Shown here: positions 17,158 to 26,731 of the stretch, in pieces
How the letters are laid out: every line of letters starts with the position of its first letter
How positions within the stretch are numbered: position 1 is the stretch's first letter
Assembly (NCBI GenBank): GCA_016865035.1
Contig: CP018227.1
Location: 1 to 64,000, forward strand
Length of the DNA: 64,000 bases
DNA from: Kordiimonadales bacterium IMCC3096
GTDB taxonomy: Bacteria; Pseudomonadota; Alphaproteobacteria; Minwuiales; Minwuiaceae
Direction: 5' to 3'
Notes under the pieces: generated by a model
Seen by the model: only the letters and a program-made list of their open reading frames with translations
Told to the model about the DNA's origin: nothing
Database searches by the model: none
Position numbers and translations under genes: made by a program

Positions 17158-18537
17158 TCAGCCCTCCCCCAGTACCTCGACGACCGATTCCTTCAGGGCA
17201 CCGATCACCTGATCGCATTCGGCGGCGGTGATGCAGAACGGCGGCGAGATGCCGATGATGTCGCTCTCCGGCATGGCGCGGGAAATGACGCCGCGGCGCA
17301 TCAGGGCCTGGTGCACCTTCACGCCGATGGTATCCGCAGCATCGAAGAAGGTCGGGCCGTGATAGCGGTCCTTGACCAGTTCGACACCCAGCAGCAGCCC
17401 CTCCCCGCGAATGTCACCGACGTGGCCATGCTCGCCGAGCGCATCGATCAGGCCCTGCTTCAGGTAGGCACCCATTTCCGCGGCATTGGTGATCAGGTCC
17501 AGTTCGTCCAGCAGCTTCAGGTTGGCGACTCCGGCGGCGGCACCGATGGGGTGCGCGGCATAGGTCCAGCCGTGGCCGAAGGCACCGAACCTGTCGGTAC
17601 CGTCGGCAAGTCCCTGCCAGACCTGCTCCGAAACGATGGAGCCGGACAGGGGCGCGTAGGCAGACGTCAGCCCCTTGGCGATGGTGATGATGTCGGGCTG
17701 CATGCCGAAATGCTCGGATCCGAACATGGTCCCCAAGCGCCCGAACCCGGTCACGACCTCGTCCGCGATCAGCAGGATGTCGTAGCGTTTCAGAACCGTC
17801 TGGATCGCCTCCCAGTACCCCTCCGGCGGCGGCACCATGCCACCGGTCGCCAGCGCCGGTTCGCCGATGAAGGCGGCCACTGTTTCAGGCCCCTCCGCCA
17901 GGATCATTTCCTCCAGCTTCGCGGCGCAGTGATTGCTGAATTCCTGCTCCGTCATGCCGCGATCCTCACGGCGGTAGTAGTAGGGAGCCTCGGTATGTTT
18001 CACCGCGTCGAAGGGCAGGTCGAACTGGCGGTGGAACAGGTGCAGGCCGGTCAGCGAGCCGGTCATCAGGCCGGAACCGTGATAGCCGCGCCAGCGGGAG
18101 ATGATCTTCTTCTTCTCCGGTCGCCCGAGTGCGTTGTTGTAGTACCAGACCAGCTTGATGTTGGTCTCGTTGGCGTCCGAACCGCCCAGACCGAAGAACA
18201 CCCGGCTCATGTTGGCGGGCGCGCGGTCGATGACCATCCGCGCCAGGGTGATCGAGGCCTCCGTGCCGTGGCCGGCATAGGCGTGGTAGTACGCAAGTTC
18301 CTTCGCCTGCGCGGCGATGGCGTCCGCGACCTCCGTGTGGCCATAGCCGATGTTGACGCAATAGAGCCCGGCGAATGCGTCCAGCAACGTGTTGCCGTTG
18401 CGATCGGTGATGTTGACGCCCTTCGCCCCCGTCACGATGCGGTTCGGAATGTCGCCGCGCGCGAACTGGGCCAGATGTGTGGACGGATGGAAGAATGTCT
18501 CCCGGTCCCAGGCGTCGAGATGGTCGTTCTTCAGCAT
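17158..18537 (-). CDS. Class III PLP-dependent omega-aminotransferase
   Basis: This 459-residue fold-type I aminotransferase resembles putrescine or beta-alanine:pyruvate aminotransferases. Visible motifs are FGLGGSDANETNIKL, WRGYHGSGLMTGSLTG, the PLP aspartate in LLIADEVVTGFGRLG, and the Schiff-base lysine in IAKGLTSAYAPLSG. The length is normal. It follows the SDR gene by 74 bases in the same direction, in an amidase-SDR-aminotransferase set. Together these could release an amine from an amide, transaminate it and reduce or oxidise the carbonyl product. That pathway is an inference. Confidence 0.88.
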   Translation of the reverse strand: MLKNDHLDAWDRETFFHPSTHLAQFARGDIPNRIVTGAKGVNITDRNGNTLLDAFAGLYCVNIGYGHTEVADAIAAQAKELAYYHAYAGHGTEASITLARMVIDRAPANMSRVFFGLGGSDANETNIKLVWYYNNALGRPEKKKIISRWRGYHGSGLMTGSLTGLHLFHRQFDLPFDAVKHTEAPYYYRREDRGMTEQEFSNHCAAKLEEMILAEGPETVAAFIGEPALATGGMVPPPEGYWEAIQTVLKRYDILLIADEVVTGFGRLGTMFGSEHFGMQPDIITIAKGLTSAYAPLSGSIVSEQVWQGLADGTDRFGAFGHGWTYAAHPIGAAAGVANLKLLDELDLITNAAEMGAYLKQGLIDALGEHGHVGDIRGEGLLLGVELVKDRYHGPTFFDAADTIGVKVHQALMRRGVISRAMPESDIIGISPPFCITAAECDQVIGALKESVVEVLGEG

Positions 18538-18611
18538 GGTGCCCCCAATGGGTCAGGTGAATTTCGGTGCGGCAGTGCCAGTAACGGTGACTGTAACGTT
18601 GACAATGACCG

Positions 18612-19370
18612 TCAGCGCGAACCGCCGTCGATGCGGATGATGGCCGCAGTGGTGTATCCCGCATGGTCGGAGGCGAGATAGAGCGCCGCAGAGACCACTT
18701 CCTCCGGCTGGCCACCGCGTTCCAGCGCGATGGACGTCCGCGCCCGTTCCTCGAACGCCTTCATGTCCCAGGCGTTGGAAATGTCGGTCAGGAACGGCCC
18801 CGGCATGATGCAGTTGACCCGCACGGTCGGCCCCAGCGCGTCGGCAAAGGCCTCCGTCATCGCGTTCAGCCCGGCCTTGGCGGCGGAATAGGTGATGACG
18901 TTGGCGCGGGGCCTGACGGCGGCACCGCTGGAGACATTGATGATCGAACCACCACCGTCGGCGATCATCCGCTCCCCGATGGCCGCAGAGAGCCGGAACG
19001 GCCCCTTCAGGTTGACGTCCAGCACCTTGTCGTAGAGCGCCTCCGAAATGTCGACCGGTCGGTCATACAGCGGTGACATGCCGGCATTGTTGATCAGCAC
19101 GTCGATGCGGCCATGGGCGGCGTAGGCTGCCTCCACCAGGGCATCGCACTGCTCCCAGTGTCCGACGTGGCAGGCATGCGCGGAACATTCGACACCCAGC
19201 GCCCGCACCTCCTCCGCCGTCTTCTCGCAGGATTCAATCTTCCGCCCGGCAATGGCGACATTGGCCCCTGCGGCGGCGAAGCCCAGCGCCATGGCACGGC
19301 CCAGTCCCCGGCTGCCGCCGGTGATCAGGACCGTCTTGCCGGTCATGTCTATGATGTGATGTGCGGTCAT
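18612..19370 (-). CDS. SDR-family NAD(P)-dependent oxidoreductase
   Basis: This 252-residue classical short-chain dehydrogenase/reductase has the cofactor loop TGGSRGLGRAMALG near the N-terminus, NNAG near residue 90, the catalytic Ser in INVSSGAAV, the YSAAK Tyr-Lys pair and a C-terminal IRIDGG. The ATG at 19370 overlaps the stop codon of the amidase gene in an ATGA arrangement, so the two are translationally coupled. An upstream start at 19493 would lie within the amidase gene and is rejected. The substrate is unknown. Confidence 0.88.
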   Translation of the reverse strand: MTAHHIIDMTGKTVLITGGSRGLGRAMALGFAAAGANVAIAGRKIESCEKTAEEVRALGVECSAHACHVGHWEQCDALVEAAYAAHGRIDVLINNAGMSPLYDRPVDISEALYDKVLDVNLKGPFRLSAAIGERMIADGGGSIINVSSGAAVRPRANVITYSAAKAGLNAMTEAFADALGPTVRVNCIMPGPFLTDISNAWDMKAFEERARTSIALERGGQPEEVVSAALYLASDHAGYTTAAIIRIDGGSR

Positions 19371-20725
19371 GCCAGTACCCCCTCGATAGCTGCCCCGGTG
19401 CGCAGGACCCGCCCCTCGCCGAACGGATGGCCGATCACGGCCAGCCCGACCGGCATGCCATCGCTGAATCCACAGGGCAGGCTGAGGCCGCACAGGCCCA
19501 GATAGTTGATCCGCCGGGTCGCGATGGAACTCAGCAGTGCCTGACGCCCGTGGGCAACCGTGTCATTCTCCACCAGCGCAATCGGCGGCGCGACGACCGG
19601 CACCGAATGCATCAGCACGGCATCGAACCCGGCGGTCGCCGTGACATAGGCCCGTTGCAGGTCCATGAAGCGGCGACGCATGGTTTCCGCATCCACGGCA
19701 CTGCCCTTGCGCCCTTCCCTGATGCGCTCCAGAATCGGCGGATAGAGTGCGCCGGGATTGGCATCGATGGCCTCGTGCCACAGTGCCCAGCCCTCCAGCG
19801 TTACCGGATTGCCATGCAGGCTGACCATCTCGTCAACGGCATCGAAGGCATCCAGCCGACGGGTCACGACCTCGGCACCGGCTTCACGACAGCGCTCGAC
19901 CGCCGCTTCCACGGCGGCCTTCACACCGGGCTGCACGACATCGTCATCATGTCCGATGGCGTGCAGCAGGCGCATGCCCTTCAGGGATACGCCATTCAGG
20001 TCGGCCGGGCGGGTTGCCGAAAGGATCGCGCTGATGTGGTTGGCATCGGCCACGTCCTGCGTCAGGGGACCAAGTGAATCCAGCGATGGTGCCAGCAGCA
20101 TCACCCCTTCCAGCGGGATCAGGCCCCAGGTCGTCTTCAGGCCGACAATGCCGTTGAACGCCGCCGGAATGCGCACGGAGCCGCCGGTGTCGGAGCCGAT
20201 GCCCGCAGGGGCCAGCCCGAGAGCCACCGACACCCCTGCCCCGGCTGAACTGCCCCCCGGCACACGCGGGTCGCCGGCCGGGCTGTGGGCATTGGCCGGG
20301 GTGCCGGTCCAGGGATTCACTCCCAGACCCGAATAGGCCAGGTCCGGCAGGTTGGTCTTGCCCAGACAGATCATGCCGGCAGCCGTCGCCCGCTGCAGCG
20401 CCAGCGCGTCCCGGTCCGGCAGCCGCCCCTGATAGAGCCGACAGGCCCCCTCCGTCGGGAAACCACCGGTATCCACCAGGTCCTTCCAGGAGATCGGGAC
20501 CCCGTCCAGGGGCGAACGCAGCGTGCCGTCGCGATGACGCTGTCGCGCCGCCATGGCCTCCGCCAATGCCCGCTCCCGCGTCGTGCGGACATAGATCCTG
20601 TGATCCCTGTCGACGGCATCGATGCGCGTCAGGAAATGTTCGGTGACGACAACAGGATCGAGTTCCCCCGACCGTATGCCTGCGCCCAGTTCCAGGGCGC
20701 TCTTCTCATGTATCTGCTTGCTCAT
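19367..20725 (-). CDS. Amidase-signature family hydrolase
   Basis: This 452-residue amidase has the Ser-cisSer-Lys triad visible as SWKDLVD (Lys), PGGSSAGAGV (cis-Ser) and GSDTGGSVRIPAAFNGIVGLK (nucleophile Ser region). It hydrolyses an amide to an acid and ammonia or amine in the cytoplasm. It resembles the AtzF/GatA-like group but is not GatA, since no gatB or gatC genes are nearby. It is the first gene of an operon with an SDR and an aminotransferase. I chose the start at 20725 (MSKQIHEKS); an ATG nine bases upstream is possible. Confidence 0.88.
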   Translation of the reverse strand: MSKQIHEKSALELGAGIRSGELDPVVVTEHFLTRIDAVDRDHRIYVRTTRERALAEAMAARQRHRDGTLRSPLDGVPISWKDLVDTGGFPTEGACRLYQGRLPDRDALALQRATAAGMICLGKTNLPDLAYSGLGVNPWTGTPANAHSPAGDPRVPGGSSAGAGVSVALGLAPAGIGSDTGGSVRIPAAFNGIVGLKTTWGLIPLEGVMLLAPSLDSLGPLTQDVADANHISAILSATRPADLNGVSLKGMRLLHAIGHDDDVVQPGVKAAVEAAVERCREAGAEVVTRRLDAFDAVDEMVSLHGNPVTLEGWALWHEAIDANPGALYPPILERIREGRKGSAVDAETMRRRFMDLQRAYVTATAGFDAVLMHSVPVVAPPIALVENDTVAHGRQALLSSIATRRINYLGLCGLSLPCGFSDGMPVGLAVIGHPFGEGRVLRTGAAIEGVLA

Positions 20726-20846
20726 GATCCACACGGTACGGACTGGCGGGCACGATGCAACCGACAGGATCAGATTCCTGCCTTGCCAATACGGATCCCG
20801 GCGTCATCTCAAGTGGATGAGACACATTCCCCAGGGAGGAAACAGC

Positions 20847-21548
20847 ATGAAGATCAGGCGCGCACTCATCGTCGGTGCCGGACCGGGTATCAGCACCAGT
20901 TTCGCCAGGAAGCTGGCCGCACGGGGCGTGAAACTCGCGCTGGCCAGCCGTTCGGTCGACAAGCTGTCGGAGATCGCTGCGGAAACCGGTGCGATCACGA
21001 TTCCCTGCGATGCAAGTCAGGCCGGGTCCGTCGAGGCGGCCTTCGCGACCGTGGACAGTGAACTGGGTGGCGTGGACCTGGTGCTGTTCAACGCCAGCAT
21101 GGCGTCGCGCGGTCCCCTGCTGGAGCAGGACCCGGCGCAGGTGGAACAGGCGCTGCGCATCACCTGTTTCGGCGGCTTTCTGGTTGCGCAGGCGGCGGTT
21201 CGGCGCATGGCGGAGCAAGGCCACGGCAAACTGTTCTTCACCGGCGCGTCGGCAAGTGTGAAGGGCTATCCCCGTTCCGCGCCCTTCGCCATGGGCAAGT
21301 TCGGCCTGCGCGGTCTGGCGCAGTCAGTGGCGCGGGAGTTCGGCCCTGCCGGCATCCATGTCGCGCATTTCGTCATAGACGGCGGTGTCCGCTCCGACAC
21401 CCGCCCCGGCCGCCAGGACACGGCCGAGAATCCGGACGCCCTGCTGGACCCGGATGCGATCGCGGACACCTACATCGCCACGATGGACCAGCCGCGCAAT
21501 GCATGGTCTCTGGAAGTGGAACTGAGGCCCTGGGTGGAAAAGTTCTGA
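20847..21548 (+). CDS. SDR-like protein with Phe in place of catalytic Tyr
   Basis: This 233-residue SDR-fold protein has a variant cofactor loop (VGAGPGISTSFARKL) and a FFTGASASVKG serine region. The active-site Tyr-x3-Lys is changed to Phe147-x3-Lys151 (FAMGK). An agggagga ribosome site fixes the ATG at 20847. The protein is homologous to the one at 51375-52112, which has the same replacement, so the change is a subfamily trait rather than an error. It is transcribed divergently from the amidase operon. A binding or lower-activity reductase role is possible. Confidence 0.8.
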   Translation: MKIRRALIVGAGPGISTSFARKLAARGVKLALASRSVDKLSEIAAETGAITIPCDASQAGSVEAAFATVDSELGGVDLVLFNASMASRGPLLEQDPAQVEQALRITCFGGFLVAQAAVRRMAEQGHGKLFFTGASASVKGYPRSAPFAMGKFGLRGLAQSVAREFGPAGIHVAHFVIDGGVRSDTRPGRQDTAENPDALLDPDAIADTYIATMDQPRNAWSLEVELRPWVEKF

Positions 21549-21557
21549 GCGGCTGAA

Positions 21558-21580
21558 GCGGCCGCAGTTCGCTGCGCCGC
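21558..21580. terminator. Hairpin with ttcg tetraloop between convergent genes
   Basis: The stem cgcag/ctgcg closes a ttcg loop and is extended by gcgg/ccgc past a single bulged c. It lies ten bases after the stop of the SDR-like gene and 20 bases from the end of the convergent receiver-kinase gene. Its position and very stable loop type support a bidirectional terminator, although a T-run is missing. Confidence 0.5.
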
Positions 21581-21599
21581 CGTCATCCGACGGAACGGT

Positions 21600-22808
21600 C
21601 TATGTGCGCACGCGCCTGGCCGGAAGCAGGATGGAGACAGCTGTTCCGCGATTCACTGCGCTTTCCAGCCGAAGCTCCCCGTCATGAGCCTCGACCATGG
21701 CCTTGACGATGGCCAGGCCCAGGCCGGTTCCCGGTTCAGCCACGTAGAGTTCCTGACCGGCCTGCCCGAACGGTTCCAGTGCGGTCGCCAGCTTTTCTTC
21801 CGGGATGCCGATACCGTTGTCCGACACACTGAGTGTCGGCATCGGTGCATTCAGATTCAGATTGATGATGATGCGGCCGCCATCGGGCGTGAACTTGATG
21901 GAATTGGACAGCAGGTTCAGCAGGATCTGCTTGAACGCGCGACGGTCCACGATCATGAGGCTGGTGTCGTTGATTTCCACCGCGACGTTCAGTCTGGCTG
22001 ATCGGATCTGCTCGCGGACGATCTGGACGCACTCGTCGGCCAGTTCGCGGATGTTCACCGGCTCGGGGTGATATTCCATCTGACCGGCTTCGACCTTCGA
22101 CAGGTCGAGAATGTCATTGATCAGCGTCAGGAGGTGCTGACCGCTGTGGTAGATGTCGGACACATAGGGAACATATCTGTCGTTGCCTACCGGCCCCATG
22201 ATCTCGTCGCGCATCAGCTCCGAAAAGCCGATGATCGCATTCAGCGGCGTCCGCAATTCATGACTCATGTGAGCCAGGAACTGGCTCTTCGCGGCATTGG
22301 CGTGTTCCGCCTGCTCCTTCGCTGCGCGCATCGCCATTTCGCTGCGACGCAGGCGCTGTTCGGTGATGAACTGCGCATAGGCATATCGGATCGAACGCTC
22401 CAGCACGCGCGACGACAGATCCTTCTTGTCGATGTAATCGACCGCACCCGCTTCCAGCGCCGTCAGATCGATCGTCGGATCCACGCTGCCTGTCAGAAGG
22501 ATCAGAGGCACCTGCGCATCACTGGCCCGGATGCTGCGGATCAGGTCCAGGCCGGAAATGTCATTGATATGGTAGTCGATCAGGGCAATGTCGTGATCGC
22601 CCTTGCGAACCGCTTCCACTGCCTCCTCGACCGAATCCGTGTGGGAAACCCTATAGCGGCGACTCGATGCCTTCAGCAGTCGCTCCACAAGCACGTAGTC
22701 CTCATAGTCGTCATCAACCATCAGCACCCTGACAGGACGTTCCTTCTTCACGTCACGGTCCTGAGGCAGCCTGACAACATTGCTCGTGTAGGACGGCAAG
22801 TGAACCAC
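21600..22808 (-). CDS. Receiver-histidine kinase hybrid (REC-HisKA-HATPase)
   Basis: This 402-residue soluble signalling protein has an N-terminal receiver (about 26-145; acidic VDDDYED, phospho-site in ALIDYH, lysine in YIDKKD). A HisKA domain with FLAHMSHELRTPLNAIIGF near residue 190 follows, then an HATPase domain (NLLSNSIKF, DNGIGIPEE, GTGLGL). The kinase core belongs to the DivJ/PleC/PdhS-like group common in alphaproteobacteria. The receiver-first order suggests that its kinase is controlled by phosphorylation from another kinase, perhaps the MASE1 kinase two genes upstream. The GTG at 22808 is assumed as start. Confidence 0.88.
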   Translation of the reverse strand: MVHLPSYTSNVVRLPQDRDVKKERPVRVLMVDDDYEDYVLVERLLKASSRRYRVSHTDSVEEAVEAVRKGDHDIALIDYHINDISGLDLIRSIRASDAQVPLILLTGSVDPTIDLTALEAGAVDYIDKKDLSSRVLERSIRYAYAQFITEQRLRRSEMAMRAAKEQAEHANAAKSQFLAHMSHELRTPLNAIIGFSELMRDEIMGPVGNDRYVPYVSDIYHSGQHLLTLINDILDLSKVEAGQMEYHPEPVNIRELADECVQIVREQIRSARLNVAVEINDTSLMIVDRRAFKQILLNLLSNSIKFTPDGGRIIINLNLNAPMPTLSVSDNGIGIPEEKLATALEPFGQAGQELYVAEPGTGLGLAIVKAMVEAHDGELRLESAVNRGTAVSILLPARRVRT

Positions 22809-22913
22809 TCCGATTCTTTGTCTTCGAGTGCCTGTTATTTCACATCAGAAGTAAACAGCATGTAAACCGGATCACACTCAGTCGATGCTCCTGGCCGCAG
22901 GTCGGTGCAGCAG

Positions 22914-23345
22914 TCAGGCTGCCGGCAAGACACAGGTTGTTGACCAGTAACAGTCCATGTTCCGGATCACCCGCACCAGATCGTCGAAGGATCGAGGCTT
23001 GGTGATGTATGAGTTTGCACCCAGATCATAGCAACTCAAGACGTCGCTGCGCGCCTGCGATGTCGTCATCACGATGGACGGAATGTGCCGGAAGTCCTCG
23101 TTCTTCTGCAACCGGGCGAGAAGATTTCGCCCATCCATCCCCGGCATGTTCAGGTCAAGAACGAGAAGGTCGACATTGGCGGCCATGCCCTGACCCTGGA
23201 ACCGCCCCTGTCCATTGAGCAGATCAAGCATCTCCTGCCCGTCATCGACAAAAGTCGGCTCAAGGTCAGCTCCGGATTTCAGGATGGCACGTTCCAGAAG
23301 AATCCGGTCAACCGGATCGTCTTCGGCCCATATGACTCTCGGCAT
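22914..23345 (-). CDS. Single-domain response regulator (Rcp1-like)
   Basis: This 143-residue receiver-only protein has acidic residues AEDDPVDR near residue 10, the phospho-aspartate in LLVLDLNMPGMDGRN, a threonine in IVMTTSQ and the lysine in YITKPRSFDDLV. The insertion and LNMPG pattern are those of Rcp1-type regulators that partner phytochrome-like kinases. The gene starts 57 bases after the MASE1-PAS kinase gene and precedes the receiver-kinase hybrid by 105 bases, all on the same strand. It probably shuttles phosphate between them. No output domain is present. Confidence 0.9.
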   Translation of the reverse strand: MPRVIWAEDDPVDRILLERAILKSGADLEPTFVDDGQEMLDLLNGQGRFQGQGMAANVDLLVLDLNMPGMDGRNLLARLQKNEDFRHIPSIVMTTSQARSDVLSCYDLGANSYITKPRSFDDLVRVIRNMDCYWSTTCVLPAA

Positions 23346-23402
23346 GGCTGGTGTTCCTTCTTGGCAGCTTATGGTGCCATGGCGGTGGGCCCTGCGCAAA
23401 CG

Positions 23403-26153
23403 TCATGCATCCGGATCGAGCCCCCGAATCCGGGTCCCGGAATCATCCGATTCCGATGGGATTAACAGCTTCAGCACGAAATGCGCCCCGGCCGACTCAC
23501 TGGCAGCAGTTCCGCTGTCCAGCCAGACCGTTCCACCAAGGCCGGCCACAAGCTTGCGGACGATGGCCAGCCCCATACCCGTACCCTTGATGCCGGCATT
23601 TCCCGCCAGTCGCTTGAAGGGTTCGAAGATGATCTCGGAGTGGGCAGCATCAATGCCGGATCCATTGTCCACAACACTGACACACACGTGATCCCGGGAC
23701 GTCGCCCCTGCCTGCACGTGGATTTCCAGCGGCCGTTCCGGATCGCGGTACTTGATGGAATTGCCAATCAGGTTCTGAAAGACCCTGACCAGATCACCAT
23801 GCCGCCCCCGCACCATCGGAAGATCTCCGACAGTCAGCCTGGCATCCGACTCGGTAATGGGGACGAGCAGATTGTCCACTGCTTCGGACACGGCTTCGTT
23901 CAGATCAATGTCAATCAGGGCTTCGTCGGAGCGACCTGCCCTCGAGAACTGGAGCAGGTCATCGATCAGGCCTTCCATCCGATCGGCACCATCGGTCATG
24001 TACCCAAGGAACGTCCTCGCCTCGTCCGGCAGGGAATCCGCATAGTCTGCGGTCAGTATCTCGCCAAAGGACTGGATCTTCCGCAGCGGCTCCCGCAGGT
24101 CGTGGCTCGCAATGAAGGCGAACTGTTCCAGGTCCCTGTTCGACCTGGCCAGTTCGGCTTCGCGCTGTTTCAGTTCGCTGACGTCCTGACGGATGCTGAT
24201 GAAGCCCCCATCGTCCATGGGATAGTCACGACCGACGAGCCAGACACCGCCGGGGAGCGAGAGCAGAAACGGTACATCTTCTCCCCGACGCTGCTGACGC
24301 CGCATCTCGATCCAGGCATCGACGTCCGTTTCGCCTTCCGGCAAATTGAGGGTACCCGCGTCCAGGTTCGCCCGAATGATCATTTCCCAGGACATGCCCG
24401 GGCGCAGGTTCGGAACTGCTGACACAAGCCGGGCGTATTTCCCGTTGAAGTGAACCAGTCGCTCGTCTGAGTCGAAAATGGCGATCGCATCCGTGATGGC
24501 CCTGATCGCGTCGGCAAGCTGGCGCTGACTCTCGAGGCTCCTGGCCTCCGCGCTGCGAATTTCCGTGAGATCACGCAAGGAGCCGGCGGTTCCCGCGAAC
24601 ACGCCGTCCTGATCGAAGATCGGGTTGATCGATACTTCCACCTGGCGCTCGGTACCGTCCCTGGACGTGCGCATGCTCCGCAGGTTGCGGAACTTCTCGC
24701 CGCGCCTGAGCCGTCTGAGCCGTTCATCCCTGACAGCCACCGGGTCACCACTCGGCAGCTCCCGCACGTACATCTGGCGTGCCTCGTCGGCGGCAATGCC
24801 GTAGATCGCCTCCGCCGCCCGGTTCCAGATCGTGATCCGGCCGTCCGCATCCGTGCCGATCACGCCCTCCGCCGCGGCATCCAGAAATGCCTCGAGTTCT
24901 CTCGTCCGGTTCTCCGCACGGCGACGCAGTTCCAGTTGCTCGCTGACATCACGGAGCATGACCGCCGCCCCCGCGAACGATCCGTCGTTCAGGATCGGAA
25001 CCCCGTCAAGTTCGGCAATGATAGGCCGACCATCGTTCGTGTGGCGGCGGAACGGCATGCCGTGAATATGCTCCCCAGCGGCCAGGCGAGCGTTGATTGC
25101 GGCGTTCTCTTCCCTGTACTCCGCACGGCCCAACTGGTGATTTCTGGCAAACTCTTCTTCCGTCATCCCCAGAATCTCGAGAAGTCTCGCGTTCCACAGA
25201 ATGAAGTTGCCCTGCAAGTCAGCCAGCAGAACCCCGTCAGGCGCATTCTCGATGATCGTCCGGTAGAGTCGGAGATCGAATTCGGCGCGTCGCCGTTCCT
25301 CCATCAGTACGGCAACCAGTTGACCGATACCGATCGTGAAGATCAGCAGGACCTGTATTTCCCTGATCGCGGTTCCGATGTCTCCGTCAACCGACAGGTA
25401 GATCGGACCAATGGCATTCACCGTGGTCCAGGCGGCACCCACCGCGACCACGGTACCCGCCGCACCGACCGCAGCGATACCGACCCGGGACGCCAGCAGG
25501 ATCATCAGAGGTGGCATCAGGAACAGCAGCAGTTCCGATTCCGCAAGGATCGCAGCCAGGCCGACGCCGACCAGACCAGCGAGACAGAGTCCGAAATACC
25601 GAAGGTGAGCCGCCAGGCGCTTCCCCGCATCCAGTGAGATCAGGGCTGGGGCAAGAATGAAGTTTCCGACGGCATCGGAGAGAATCCAGTGCTCCAGCAC
25701 GTCCGTGAATGGCGCGCCGTAGGCAAGATGGATCACAAGCGCACCGATTACGCCCCCGACGGTCGGGCCGACAAGGATCACGACAAGAGCAAACTTCAGG
25801 ATGCCCAGGCCATCTTCGATCTCGCGGGCCTGCCAGCCGATCAGCCCCAGGCCGATGATGACCGCCAGCACGCCTGCCATGTTGGCGACCGTCAGACCCA
25901 GCGCCACCGGAAACGGGTCGCCATGGATCAGGTTCGCGACAAGTATAGCGACACCGGAAACGATGAGCACCAGCACCTGTCGCCACTGATCCTGCCAGCG
26001 CAGCATCAATCCGATTGTCACGCCGGAGGCAAGCCAGACAGAGGCCACATTCCCCGCACTGCGGGTCAGTTCGATACCCAGCAGCGCCGCAAGAAAAATG
26101 GCAACTGCCGATATCAACAGCGCCCGCCAGACCGGCGGAACGGCGACTCTCAT
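23403..26153 (-). CDS. MASE1 membrane histidine kinase with PAS domains
   Basis: This is a membrane sensor kinase of about 916 residues. The N-terminal 290 residues form several hydrophobic segments of the MASE1 type (AIFLAALLGIELT, SVWLASGVTIGLML). PAS domains follow (RTIIENAPDGVLLADLQG, FLDAAAEGVIGTDADGRI, AIRAITDAIAIFDSDERL). The HisKA reads FAFIASHDLREPLRKIQSF, as in phytochrome-like kinases, and the HATPase has NLIGNSIKY, DNGSGID and GTGMGLAIV. The ATG at 26153 is preferred. A TTG at 26213 would add 20 non-hydrophobic residues. The signal sensed is unknown. It is the first gene of a three-gene signalling operon. Confidence 0.88.
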   Translation of the reverse strand: MRVAVPPVWRALLISAVAIFLAALLGIELTRSAGNVASVWLASGVTIGLMLRWQDQWRQVLVLIVSGVAILVANLIHGDPFPVALGLTVANMAGVLAVIIGLGLIGWQAREIEDGLGILKFALVVILVGPTVGGVIGALVIHLAYGAPFTDVLEHWILSDAVGNFILAPALISLDAGKRLAAHLRYFGLCLAGLVGVGLAAILAESELLLFLMPPLMILLASRVGIAAVGAAGTVVAVGAAWTTVNAIGPIYLSVDGDIGTAIREIQVLLIFTIGIGQLVAVLMEERRRAEFDLRLYRTIIENAPDGVLLADLQGNFILWNARLLEILGMTEEEFARNHQLGRAEYREENAAINARLAAGEHIHGMPFRRHTNDGRPIIAELDGVPILNDGSFAGAAVMLRDVSEQLELRRRAENRTRELEAFLDAAAEGVIGTDADGRITIWNRAAEAIYGIAADEARQMYVRELPSGDPVAVRDERLRRLRRGEKFRNLRSMRTSRDGTERQVEVSINPIFDQDGVFAGTAGSLRDLTEIRSAEARSLESQRQLADAIRAITDAIAIFDSDERLVHFNGKYARLVSAVPNLRPGMSWEMIIRANLDAGTLNLPEGETDVDAWIEMRRQQRRGEDVPFLLSLPGGVWLVGRDYPMDDGGFISIRQDVSELKQREAELARSNRDLEQFAFIASHDLREPLRKIQSFGEILTADYADSLPDEARTFLGYMTDGADRMEGLIDDLLQFSRAGRSDEALIDIDLNEAVSEAVDNLLVPITESDARLTVGDLPMVRGRHGDLVRVFQNLIGNSIKYRDPERPLEIHVQAGATSRDHVCVSVVDNGSGIDAAHSEIIFEPFKRLAGNAGIKGTGMGLAIVRKLVAGLGGTVWLDSGTAASESAGAHFVLKLLIPSESDDSGTRIRGLDPDA

Positions 26154-26303
26154 GTCAGTTTCAGACACCAGGAACCCAGACCTCGACTGAATGCAAGGGG
26201 ATGGTCCCGCCAAACGGAACCAGCGTCAAACGGGATCAGATAAGGCACTCATCCTAACATCTTCCTAACCGGGAACGGCCCTGGCCGGGGCGCGCACGGG
26301 TGC

Positions 26304-26729
26304 TCAACCGGGTATCGCCTCCCGCGCCAACTGGTCCGCCCTCTCGTTCCCGGCGTCCCCCGCGTGGCCCTTGACCCAGTGCCAGCGGACCCGGTGGCGG
26401 CTGTTGGCCGCATCCAGTTCCTGCCAGAGGTCGGCATTCTTCACCGGCTTCTTCGCAGCGGTCTTCCAGCCGCGCGCCTTCCAGCCCCGGATCCAGTCGG
26501 TGATGCCGTCCATCACGTATCGGCTGTCCGTGTGCAGAAGCACATCGCAGGGGCGTTTCAGCGCGTTCAGTGACTCTATGGCCGCGCGCAGTTCCATGCG
26601 GTTGTTCGTGGTCTGCGCCTCGCCCCCGGACAGTTCCTTCTCGCGATCCCCGAACCGCAGAACCGCGCCCCAGCCACCGGGACCCGGATTGCCGGAACAG
26701 GCGCCATCAGTCCAGATCTCGACCTCCAT
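26304..26729 (-). CDS. rnhA: Ribonuclease HI
   Basis: This 141-residue ribonuclease HI degrades the RNA of RNA-DNA hybrids. The catalytic acidic residues sit in [32 protein letters not shown] and GNERADQLA. The basic handle region ([20 protein letters not shown]) is present as in the Escherichia coli enzyme. It starts two bases after thrB, in the conserved alphaproteobacterial order ispH-thrB-rnhA. Confidence 0.95.
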   Translation of the reverse strand: MEVEIWTDGACSGNPGPGGWGAVLRFGDREKELSGGEAQTTNNRMELRAAIESLNALKRPCDVLLHTDSRYVMDGITDWIRGWKARGWKTAAKKPVKNADLWQELDAANSRHRVRWHWVKGHAGDAGNERADQLAREAIPG

Positions 26730-26731
26730 CC

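Noticed and set aside
17143-18681. 512-codon plus-strand open frame
   Set aside because: It is antisense to the aminotransferase gene, which has PLP motifs, and it has no motif of its own.
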